Positions 7,495 through 13,528 of a DNA stretch of 13,558 nucleotides are shown piece after piece. This DNA comes from an uncultured Bacteroidota bacterium (GTDB lineage Bacteria; Bacteroidota; Bacteroidia; Chitinophagales; Chitinophagaceae). A model generated the notes under the pieces. The model was given only the letters and a program-made list of their open reading frames with translations. It did no database searches and had not been told where the DNA came from. Numbering within the stretch: the stretch's first letter is position 1; every line of letters begins with the position of its first letter. Location: the NCBI GenBank assembly GCA_903851455.1, contig CAINOM010000060.1, forward strand, positions 1 through 13,558. Reading direction: 5' to 3'. The translations under genes and the position numbers were made by a program.

Positions 7495-8221
7495 AACGTC
7501 TGCTGTTCAGCGAAAAGCGGGTCAGCGAAATAAACAATACGATTACCGACAAAAAGTAAACAACATCTCGCGAGTCTATCAGTCCCCTGCTTATCGAGTT
7601 ATAATGAAACTCCATACCCATCATGCTCAGGTAATAATCGATACCCTCTGAGAATTTAGGCAGCTTGCTCAGCTGCTCAAAACCAGTATACAAAAGATAA
7701 GACGCCAGCAGCGCAATGAGAAATCCAACTACCTGGTTGGCTGTCAGCGAGGAGCAGAAAACCCCTACAGCCGCGAAAGTCGCCGCCAGGAAGAATAATC
7801 CTATGTAAGACCCTATCAGCGCCCCGGTATCAAGCCCTACTTCCGGCAGCGAAAGATTGCTGATCGTAAACACATAAACGAACGTAGGCACCAGCGCAAA
7901 AACGATCAGCGCCAGCGTAGCCAGGTACTTCCCTACTATTATTTCTATATCTGTCACCGGCTTGGTCGACAGCCACTCTATGGTACCCGTCCTGAATTCA
8001 TCAGCAAATGACCGCATGGTCACTGCAGGCACCAGCAGCAGCAGCAGCCAGGGCGCTATTTCAAAAAAACGCTCAAGGGAGGCATATCCATAGGTAAGGA
8101 CACTGTAATCAGGTATGATCCATAAGAAAAGGCCGCAGGCTATCAAAAAGACAAGAAGCGCCACATAGCCAACTATGGAACTAAAGAAAGAGTTTATTTC
8201 CTTAATGAATATACTGCGCAT
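7493..8221 (-). CDS. gldF: Gliding-motility ABC transporter permease GldF
   Basis: The product is an ABC-2-type permease. From the ATG at 8221 it is 242 residues and begins MRSIFIKEINSFFSSIVGYV, the typical GldF N-terminus. About six hydrophobic segments follow, with a conserved cytoplasmic loop (MRSFADEFRTGTIEWLSTKPVTDIEIIVGKYLA) that contacts the ATPase in this family. The ending, SISRGLIDSRDVVYFLSVIVLFISLTRFSLNSRR, is also typical. The frame stays open back to a TTG at 8248, but that codon overlaps a strong TAnnTTTG promoter box, so the ATG is chosen. GldF spans the inner membrane and should pair with GldG (next gene) and an unlinked GldA ATPase, which is not in this window. The substrate of the complex is not known. 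Confidence 0.93.
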   Translation of the reverse strand: MRSIFIKEINSFFSSIVGYVALLVFLIACGLFLWIIPDYSVLTYGYASLERFFEIAPWLLLLLVPAVTMRSFADEFRTGTIEWLSTKPVTDIEIIVGKYLATLALIVFALVPTFVYVFTISNLSLPEVGLDTGALIGSYIGLFFLAATFAAVGVFCSSLTANQVVGFLIALLASYLLYTGFEQLSKLPKFSEGIDYYLSMMGMEFHYNSISRGLIDSRDVVYFLSVIVLFISLTRFSLNSRR

Positions 8222-8245
8222 TAACCTATATATGTTCGAGGGAGG

Positions 8246-8253
8246 CAAATATA
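8246..8253 (-). promoter_or_regulatory. Promoter -7 box for gldF
   Basis: On the minus strand TATATTTG matches all fixed positions of the Bacteroidota -7 consensus TAnnTTTG. Transcription should start about 5-8 nt downstream, leaving a leader of roughly 20 nt before the ATG at 8221. A -33 TTG at normal spacing is not evident. Confidence 0.55.
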
Positions 8254-8387
8254 ATAAAACAGGAGCGGTTTCACCATTTTGCGCGAATAGTAAAAGTTAA
8301 AATTTGGCCCCGCTGGCAATAATGGCACCTGCTTGATAAAAAAGTTGAAAGAAGATATTCAGCTAAATATTCCTACGACTCCATCCC

Positions 8388-8437
8388 CCCCTTTTAGCGA
8401 GGACATCGTGCGATGGCGAAGGGGTCTAGGCGATGTC
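8388..8437. repeat. Nested inverted repeats between the 135-residue gene and gldF
   Basis: CCCCTT (8388-8393) pairs with AAGGGG (8419-8424). Inside lies the perfect palindrome CATCGTGCGATG (8404-8415). A competing pairing joins GACATCG (8402-8408) with CGATGTC (8431-8437). The element lies 13-62 nt beyond the stop of the upstream minus-strand gene and about 170 nt before gldF. It may end the upstream transcript or be a REP-type element. There is no T-run after the stem on the minus strand. Confidence 0.5.
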
Positions 8438-8449
8438 TGCGAAGCGTAT

Positions 8450-8857
8450 TCACGAAGTTTCGCCCCTCAGCTCATTTATCTTATAAACCACATCCAGGTA
8501 CAATGTCCCTCCACTGTTTGCACGCACATAGTCGTAGACACGCAATGCCTTACCCCGCAATACATCCTTTTTGTCCGCATAACCCACTTTATGCGCCATT
8601 TCATAAAGCAAATTACCCATGCTCCTTAAATGCTCAACGGTGAGTTTCTTTTCATGTACGAGGTAGGTAAGCGCATCTTCATCATTCAAGCCCAGGAAAG
8701 CATCAAGGTCAATATCCAGCTCAGATCTGAACTGTTGTGCAAACATCGCCTGCTCTTCCGGATTGCTAAACTCCTTATGCAGCAGCATGCTCAGCAACTT
8801 CGACAGCATCAGCCCTATCCGGTCTATTTCCCTTTTAAATTTATCTTCCTGCGCCAT
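8450..8857 (-). CDS. Conserved-looking helical protein of unknown function
   Basis: I do not recognise this 135-residue protein. It has no signal peptide or membrane segment and should be cytoplasmic. Predicted helices dominate: MAQEDKFKREIDRIGLMLSKLLSMLL, then NPEEQAMFAQQF, ELDIDLDAFLGL, VEHLRSMGNLLYEMAHKVGY and ALRVYDYVRANSGGTLYLDVVYKINEL. The N-terminal Asp-x-hydrophobic-Arg-x-Ile...Leu-Leu pattern slightly resembles DUF6483-like proteins, but I cannot confirm this. The ATG at 8857 lies 39 nt after the stop of the TonB-dependent receptor gene on the same strand, so it is probably the last gene of that operon. No catalytic motif is visible. Confidence 0.75.
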   Translation of the reverse strand: MAQEDKFKREIDRIGLMLSKLLSMLLHKEFSNPEEQAMFAQQFRSELDIDLDAFLGLNDEDALTYLVHEKKLTVEHLRSMGNLLYEMAHKVGYADKKDVLRGKALRVYDYVRANSGGTLYLDVVYKINELRGETS

Positions 8858-8896
8858 CCCCGAAAAGTACGGTTTATTTGGAAGGCATCCGCCCCC

Positions 8897-10969
8897 CTAT
8901 CTCAAAACCGCCAGTGATACTCCGGCATAATAACTAATAGGCGCAGCGGCATTGTAATACCTGCCATTCACTGCATTGATGTCATTACCCAGGCTATACT
9001 TCTGGTTGAGTATATTATTGGCACCCGCAAATACGTCAAATGCCACATGGCCTATTTCACGCTTATACCCCACCCTGCCGCCGAGCAAATGATACGGATC
9101 GCTGTACGCCGTATTGGCGTCATTCAGCGCTATCCGGTCACAGAAATAATAGTTCACATCCACATACCCGCCAAAGCCCGCCGACAAATGCACGCCCGCA
9201 GACACAGTATTAGCAGGCGTCCCCGGCATCTCTTTCCCCGAATAGTCGGTCGTTAGCTGCACGAACTTATCATAGTGAAATGAATAACCGGAATAACCCA
9301 GCCAGAAAAAAGAACTTAACAATCGCGAAGTGATGAGCCGGTACCTCAGATAAGCCTCCACGCCAAACTGGCTGGTACTTCCCGAATTCACATAATGGTC
9401 GCCACCCGATGAATCACGCCGCTCCACAATCGTATTGGCTAGCTGAAAATAGAAAACGTTGACATCGAAATAAAGCCTTTGTTTCATCAAATACCCCCTC
9501 GTGCCTGCTTCATAGTTCCACCCCTGCTCCGGGCTCAGTTCCAGGTTAGCCTCGCTGCCGGTCGGCGCCAGTTCACTCGTCGTGGGCGGTGAAAAGCCTT
9601 TCTCTATGGTCCCGTAAACAGATACCTTATCGCTGATGCGGTTAAGCACGGCAAGCCGTGGCGCAAGTTGGTTCCTATAGGTCTTGTCCTGCTCCGCAGG
9701 TGCTGTTGCCGACAATGTATTCAACTTCACATCCAGCCGGTTGAGGCTCATTCCCCCGGTAATTATCCAACCAGAGATATGCCACGCCAGTTGCGTAAAC
9801 CCCACCACTTGCCCGTTCGTTATTTCCTGGTCCGTTTGTAGCCCTTGTGGCTGGCCGTTTACATTGTTATAAGTTCTGTCCTGGGCAAACTCCTCCTGTA
9901 CCTCCCCACCTGTCACCCACTGAAACAACGATTTGCCGATACATCCTTCATAACTAAAAACAGTTCGCCCGCCCACATTTGGCTCAGATGTTCTTGAGTA
10001 GTTCCTCAGGTTTGGGTTTAGTTGTCGCGAGTAGTCACCATACACTGTTGTCACATTCGTCCAGTGATCACCAAATTGTTGTTTGTTAGTGAGTCCTGCG
10101 AGAAACGTCCGCTGGTAGATGGTTGCCATCGCCGATGCCGCACTTGGCGCCGTGGCTGTGGCTGGCCGTGCGTTCTGCGCATCGGCATTGTACTCTTGCA
10201 GCGTCAGGCCACCCGGCGTCTGGTAAGAGAGATCACCATAAAAAAAATGCGCGCTCAGCTCACCACCTGCGCCATGTTTTGCTATCGCATCCCAGGAGAT
10301 AATATCATTACGCACCGCCGACTGCAGTCGGTATCCATCGCTCGCCAGGTGCTGGTAACGGATCACGTTGCGCATACTGCTATCGCCTATCCGTATTTCA
10401 CCTTCTGTATTACTGAGGCCATAACTACCGCCGGTATAGTTCACTTCCACCCCTTGCCGCCACACATCTGGCATACTGTTTATCAGCAGCACACCGCCGG
10501 TACCAGCACCATACAAACTGCTGCCCGGGCCTTTTATGATCTCCAGCGACTGTATATTATAAAATCCCAGCTGGTTCAGATAAGTATTGCCGCTTGGATC
10601 AGTATAGGGAATGCCGTTGTAGTAAACCTTTACATTACGCACACCAAATGGCGATTCCAGCGAACTCCCCCTGATCCCAAACCTATAGCTTCCCGGCGAA
10701 CGCTCTTCCATTCGCACGCCCGGCGCTGTATTCACCGCTTGCAGTATACCTGTATTGTTACCTGAATTTAAGTCGGCCGACCTGATTACATTCACCGCCG
10801 CCGGGGTGGTCAGTATCGAACCGTACTGTTCATATGCATGCACCGTAACCTCGGGCAAATGCTTAATTGTGTCTGTGTTGAGATGCGGGGTATTTGTAGA
10901 ATCACCTTGGGCATGCAAAAGCGTTGCAGCAGGCAGGCTCAATAAAAATACGACAATGCATTTCTTCAT
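8897..10969 (-). CDS. TonB-dependent receptor, PqqU/YncD-like
   Basis: The 690-residue product has a signal peptide (cleavage near LLHA-Q, residue 20) and a TonB-box-like stretch (LPEVTVHA, 38-45). The plug domain (about 50-170) holds LTTPAAVNVI, YRFGIRGSS, VKVYYNGIPYTDPSG and LEIIKGPGSSLYGAGTGGVLLI. A 22-strand barrel should follow. It lacks the carboxypeptidase-like N-terminal domain of SusC proteins. Compared with my memory of E. coli PqqU (YncD), similar segments include PGGLTLQEYNADAQNARP (252-269), GFSPPTTSEL, a PGTPAN segment near the C-terminal third, DANTAYSDPYHLLGGRVGYK, and NGRYY near the C-terminus (668-672). PqqU imports the cofactor PQQ. The gene starts 21 nt after a PQQ-type dehydrogenase gene, supporting PQQ as substrate. 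The family is certain; the substrate is inferred. Confidence 0.92.
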   Translation of the reverse strand: MKKCIVVFLLSLPAATLLHAQGDSTNTPHLNTDTIKHLPEVTVHAYEQYGSILTTPAAVNVIRSADLNSGNNTGILQAVNTAPGVRMEERSPGSYRFGIRGSSLESPFGVRNVKVYYNGIPYTDPSGNTYLNQLGFYNIQSLEIIKGPGSSLYGAGTGGVLLINSMPDVWRQGVEVNYTGGSYGLSNTEGEIRIGDSSMRNVIRYQHLASDGYRLQSAVRNDIISWDAIAKHGAGGELSAHFFYGDLSYQTPGGLTLQEYNADAQNARPATATAPSAASAMATIYQRTFLAGLTNKQQFGDHWTNVTTVYGDYSRQLNPNLRNYSRTSEPNVGGRTVFSYEGCIGKSLFQWVTGGEVQEEFAQDRTYNNVNGQPQGLQTDQEITNGQVVGFTQLAWHISGWIITGGMSLNRLDVKLNTLSATAPAEQDKTYRNQLAPRLAVLNRISDKVSVYGTIEKGFSPPTTSELAPTGSEANLELSPEQGWNYEAGTRGYLMKQRLYFDVNVFYFQLANTIVERRDSSGGDHYVNSGSTSQFGVEAYLRYRLITSRLLSSFFWLGYSGYSFHYDKFVQLTTDYSGKEMPGTPANTVSAGVHLSAGFGGYVDVNYYFCDRIALNDANTAYSDPYHLLGGRVGYKREIGHVAFDVFAGANNILNQKYSLGNDINAVNGRYYNAAAPISYYAGVSLAVLR

Positions 10970-10990
10970 TTTTTGCTTTTAGGCACGCCC

Positions 10991-12280
10991 TTAGTTGGTT
11001 GCAGCCACTCGCCATATCATGTTCGATACGTCATCAGTTACCAGCATCGATCCATCAGCCAGTACTACTACATCTACCGGCCGGCCATGCACTTCGTTCT
11101 TGTTCAGGTTCGCAATAAAGCCGGTGAGAAAATCTTCGGGCTTGTCCGGCGCACCGTTCACAAAAGGAACGAACACCACTTTATAACCCTGCAGCACAGT
11201 GCTGTTCCACGATCCATGTTCTGCAATAAAAGCGCCGTTATGATACTTTACGGGGAAAGCGTTTTGGGTATAAAAGATCATCCCCAGCGGCGCCACATGA
11301 TTGCCAAGGCTCACATCCGGCACAATTGCTTTTTTCACGAGGTCCGTTTTTGTTTCCGTCACCCGTGTATCTATGTGCTGGCCCCAGTAGCTATAGGGCC
11401 ATCCATAAAAGCCACCCTGCTTTACCTTTGTAAAATAGTCCGGTACCAGGTTATCGCCCAGTTCATCCCGCTCATTCACTGCTGCCCACAGTGTATGTGT
11501 GCCGGGATACCACGCCATACCCACCGGGTTTCTCAGACCGCTGGCATACACCTTCATATCAGATCCGTCCTTGTTGATCACAAGTATATTCGCACGCATT
11601 ATTTCATTGGCAATTCCTTTCTCTGCTATATTGGTGCCTGAGCCCACTGCTATGTATATTTTATCGCCTTCCGGGTCTGTTATTATATTCCGCGTCCAGT
11701 GGCGGTTGTGCTTGCCGGCCTGCAGGTCCATTATCTTTTCCGGTGCGGCTGTCATTTTGGTTTGCCCTGTTTTATAGGGATAGCGCAGCAGCGCATTGGT
11801 ATTGGCCACATACAGCCAGTCGCCCAGCAGCAGCATTCCAAATGGCTGGTTGAGCCCTTCAAGAAATGTTTCTTTCACATCCGCCTTGCCGGTCCCCTTG
11901 GTGTCTCTTAGCAGTGTTATCCTGTTCACCCCTACATGCTTATTCTCTGCCTTACCGGCACCCAGCACCGCGGCGCCCACCACCTTCACCTCGGTATTTA
12001 GGGTACTTGCTTCCGCTACAAGTATATCGCCATTCGGCAGCACATACATTTTGCGGGGGTTCTCCAGCGCATCTGCATACTTGGTCACAGTAAAGCCCGC
12101 CGGGGCCGTCGGTGTCTCATTCTCTTTCCACCCTATTACCTTACTGAAATTCTTTACAGACTTTCCTGCGTTGTCTGCAGATAGGGTATCCGCGTGCGCC
12201 TCCTTATGTGCGTATGGCTGACAGGAAACAATATGAGCCGGAAGTAAAAACACCGCCAGTAAAAAATAGCTGCTTTTCAT
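10991..12280 (-). CDS. Lipoprotein of the PQQ-dependent glucose/sorbosone dehydrogenase family
   Basis: The ATG at 12280 is chosen over an open extension to 12499. It gives a lipoprotein signal (MKSSYFLLAVFLLPAHIVSC, lipid Cys20), and a promoter-like sequence sits just upstream. The 429-residue product is a beta-propeller of the sugar/sorbosone dehydrogenase family. Visible motifs are PRKMYVLPNGDILVAE (75-90), QPFGMLLLGDWLYVANT, HNRHWTRNI (191-199, with the likely catalytic His194), AVGSGTN, ASGLRNPVGM (247-255, with the Arg expected to contact PQQ), NERDELGDNLVPDYF, GGFYGWPYSYWG (289-300) and EHGSWN. It would oxidise a sugar or aldose-type substrate using PQQ in the periplasm. The substrate and true PQQ dependence are not proven. 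It is the first gene of a likely operon with the TonB-dependent receptor (21 nt) and the 135-residue protein. No PQQ biosynthesis gene is in the window. Confidence 0.88.
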   Translation of the reverse strand: MKSSYFLLAVFLLPAHIVSCQPYAHKEAHADTLSADNAGKSVKNFSKVIGWKENETPTAPAGFTVTKYADALENPRKMYVLPNGDILVAEASTLNTEVKVVGAAVLGAGKAENKHVGVNRITLLRDTKGTGKADVKETFLEGLNQPFGMLLLGDWLYVANTNALLRYPYKTGQTKMTAAPEKIMDLQAGKHNRHWTRNIITDPEGDKIYIAVGSGTNIAEKGIANEIMRANILVINKDGSDMKVYASGLRNPVGMAWYPGTHTLWAAVNERDELGDNLVPDYFTKVKQGGFYGWPYSYWGQHIDTRVTETKTDLVKKAIVPDVSLGNHVAPLGMIFYTQNAFPVKYHNGAFIAEHGSWNSTVLQGYKVVFVPFVNGAPDKPEDFLTGFIANLNKNEVHGRPVDVVVLADGSMLVTDDVSNMIWRVAATN

Positions 12281-12310
12281 GTTTATTGATTTATGATTGG
12301 TCTTACAGAA

Positions 12311-12338
12311 CAAACAGATAAAAATCATGCCATACCAA
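12311..12338 (-). promoter_or_regulatory. Probable promoter of the dehydrogenase-receptor operon
   Basis: On the minus strand, TTG (12338-12336), 17 nt of spacer, then TCTGTTTG (12318-12311) match the Bacteroidota pattern TTG-N17-23-TAnnTTTG with one mismatch. The predicted transcription start is about 25 nt before the ATG at 12280. Confidence 0.4.
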
Positions 12339-12531
12339 ACAATGTATATCCTACGGATTCTCATGTCGAATCTTGCGCTGCTCATGATAACGCCACAAGG
12401 ATACTTTTCCCATTTGCCCCATCTTGGTTTATACCGATTAGTTTCAGCTAAGCTTCCTTGGCCAAATAGATTGCAGCGCGTTATTTTCAATAGCCTCAAC
12501 CCTCAGGGCCGGTGATTTGCTGCTCCAATAG

Positions 12532-12551
12532 CCCTGAACTTTAGGTCGGGG
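12532..12551. repeat. Imperfect hairpin CCCTGAAC-TTTA-GGTCGGGG
   Basis: The two 8-nt arms pair at seven positions (one a G-T wobble) around a TTTA loop. It appears to be a diverged copy of the CCCCGACC-TTTA-GGTCGGGG hairpin that I recall from Bacteroidota intergenic repeats, and it sits 21 nt from the longer inverted repeat that follows. Confidence 0.5.
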
Positions 12552-12572
12552 AATGAATACAAATGATGGAGG

Positions 12573-12627
12573 CTTTAGCCAAAAATGACCCGGTCGGAGT
12601 GTCACACCCTTCTGGTTTTGGCTAAAG
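12573..12627. repeat. Perfect 12-bp inverted repeat with 31-nt loop
   Basis: CTTTAGCCAAAA (12573-12584) and TTTTGGCTAAAG (12616-12627) are exact reverse complements. The loop contains GACCCGGTCGGAGTGTCAC. It could be a REP-like element or a folded RNA. It is about 290 nt upstream of the dehydrogenase start and is not required to explain that gene's promoter. Confidence 0.8.
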
Positions 12628-12950
12628 TTTGAAGATACATTTTCACATTGCACGTCGGAATTACTACGCAAGGCAATTCGGACTAAACACAAAAATCTGC
12701 TTCTTACGCCTCATGTTGACCATGCTAAATACCAAAGCTGAAACTAATTTCTTTTTCAAACGCATAAAAATTTTCACTCACACAATAAAAACGAAGCCAT
12801 TTTTTGCTCAAAAATCCCACTTGCTCTTTTCTTGAGGTGTAATAACATATAACTTCTCAACCATCAAGAGGTTACCTCGAAAAAAAATTACATCATATCT
12901 CGCATACGGTATATGACAGCGCGAAAAACGCACTATCATAAAAACCTGTT

Positions 12951-12981
12951 TTGACCATATCAGATCCTCGTCCGACCTTTG
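12951..12981 (+). promoter_or_regulatory. Possible promoter ahead of the 38-codon ORF
   Basis: TTG (12951-12953), 20 nt of spacer, then GACCTTTG (12974-12981) match TTG-N17-23-TAnnTTTG with one mismatch. It would leave a leader of about 30 nt before the ATG at 13018. Confidence 0.3.
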
Positions 12982-13017
12982 TCCCAAATCTCATTTTTTA
13001 CCGACAAACACTATCAT

Positions 13018-13134
13018 ATGACAACAAGACAAGCACTAAAAAGGTGGCGCGAACATGTGAAAAATATAATGGCCACTGCTCCACCCCGAATCATTAAGAT
13101 CATCGTAGCACCCAAGCCACCCAGAGTTTGGTGA
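13018..13134 (+). CDS. Possible small cationic proline-rich peptide, 38 residues
   Basis: ATG at 13018 opens a 38-codon frame ending in TGA at 13132-13134. The peptide starts MTTRQALKRWREHVKNIM and ends in a proline-rich tail with PPRII and KPPRVW. It has roughly ten basic residues and one acidic one. There is no signal peptide. A near-consensus promoter lies upstream. It matches no family I know. The frame is short and could be open by chance, so this is only a candidate. Confidence 0.25.
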   Translation: MTTRQALKRWREHVKNIMATAPPRIIKIIVAPKPPRVW

Positions 13135-13223
13135 TCAACACAACTGCTTTTTGGGGCATCATGAGGCATGAGATCGGGCATTCTATCAGGAAACTACAAA
13201 TGCATCCTTGGGTTAAACGACAC

Positions 13224-13250
13224 GATCCCGAAGGGATTGCATATCTGTAG
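13224..13250. repeat. CCGAAGG repeat unit 1
   Basis: This unit contains the palindrome ATCCC-GAA-GGGAT followed by TGCATATCTGTAG. It aligns closely with a second unit 49 nt downstream. It resembles a short palindromic repeat I recall in Bacteroidota intergenic DNA (CCCGWAGGG...ATCTGTAG). Confidence 0.6.
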
Positions 13251-13272
13251 CAAACAAACCCCACGAAAGAGC

Positions 13273-13299
13273 GATGCCGAAGGTATTGAATGTTCTATA
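13273..13299. repeat. CCGAAGG repeat unit 2
   Basis: ATGCC-GAA-GGTAT followed by TGAATGTTCTATA aligns with unit 1 at most positions, including the CCGAAGG core and the following ATTG. Confidence 0.6.
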
Positions 13300-13304
13300 C
13301 CCGA

Positions 13305-13324
13305 TCTAATATCCCTGCATTAGA
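13305..13324. repeat. Inverted repeat TCTAAT/ATTAGA
   Basis: Six-bp perfect arms with an 8-nt loop lie directly after repeat unit 2. Confidence 0.4.
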
Positions 13325-13400
13325 GATTACCCAAGTGGGGCATGAACGGGACATGAGCTAATATATAAGTACCTTGGAAATCAGTCAACAAAAACGAAGC

Positions 13401-13445
13401 AATGCCCCACACAAGCATTGAAATAATTCAAAAAAACGGGGCATT
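13401..13445. repeat. Inverted repeat AATGCCCC/GGGGCATT
   Basis: Eight-bp perfect arms (13401-13408 and 13438-13445) enclose 29 nt. The right arm shares GGGGCAT with the direct repeats at 13153 and 13337, so this is a third and fourth occurrence of the same core, one of them inverted. Confidence 0.6.
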
Positions 13446-13479
13446 CCCAACTATAGGTATGAGATATAAAACTAAATTA

Positions 13480-13500
13480 CTATGCACTGGAAGTGCATAG
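13480..13500. repeat. Perfect hairpin CTATGCACT-GGA-AGTGCATAG
   Basis: Nine-bp perfect arms with a 3-nt loop. It is one of a pair of close palindromes near the window edge, as in REP doublets. Confidence 0.75.
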
Positions 13501-13512
13501 GTTCATGTATGC

Positions 13513-13528
13513 CGGAATAAATTCCTAC
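13513..13528 (-). repeat. REP-like palindrome with GTAG flank
   Basis: On the minus strand GTAG is followed directly by the palindrome GGAAT-TT-ATTCC (overlapping the final G). A GTAG or GGAG tetranucleotide before a palindrome is the hallmark of REP sequences mobilised by RAYT (TnpA-REP) transposases. No such transposase gene is in the window; one could lie beyond the edge. Confidence 0.5.

Larger units (their letters stand above)
13153..13351. repeat. Direct GGGGCAT...CATGAG repeats
   Basis: GGGGCAT followed shortly by CATGAG occurs at about 13153-13172 and again at about 13337-13356. The two copies are imperfect and flank the CCGAAGG repeat pair. Confidence 0.45.

Noticed and set aside
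10022..10765. Plus-strand 247-codon open frame
   Set aside because: It is antisense to the TonB-dependent receptor; Cys/His/Arg-rich composition is typical of a shadow frame.
10973..11641. Plus-strand 222-codon open frame
   Set aside because: It is antisense to the dehydrogenase gene and has no protein-like features.
12281..12499. N-terminal extension of the dehydrogenase frame up to 12499
   Set aside because: The extension puts the lipoprotein signal in the middle of the protein and runs across the likely promoter; the ATG at 12280 starts exactly at the signal peptide.
12444..12692. Minus-strand 82-codon open frame
   Set aside because: It runs straight through the inverted-repeat block, so its peptide is translated repeat sequence, not a gene.
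12629..12835. Plus-strand 68-codon open frame
   Set aside because: It has a TTG start, low-complexity Lys/Phe-rich content from AT-rich DNA, no promoter and no family resemblance.
13224..13299. CRISPR array
   Set aside because: There are only two imperfect units, no constant-length spacers and no cas genes.
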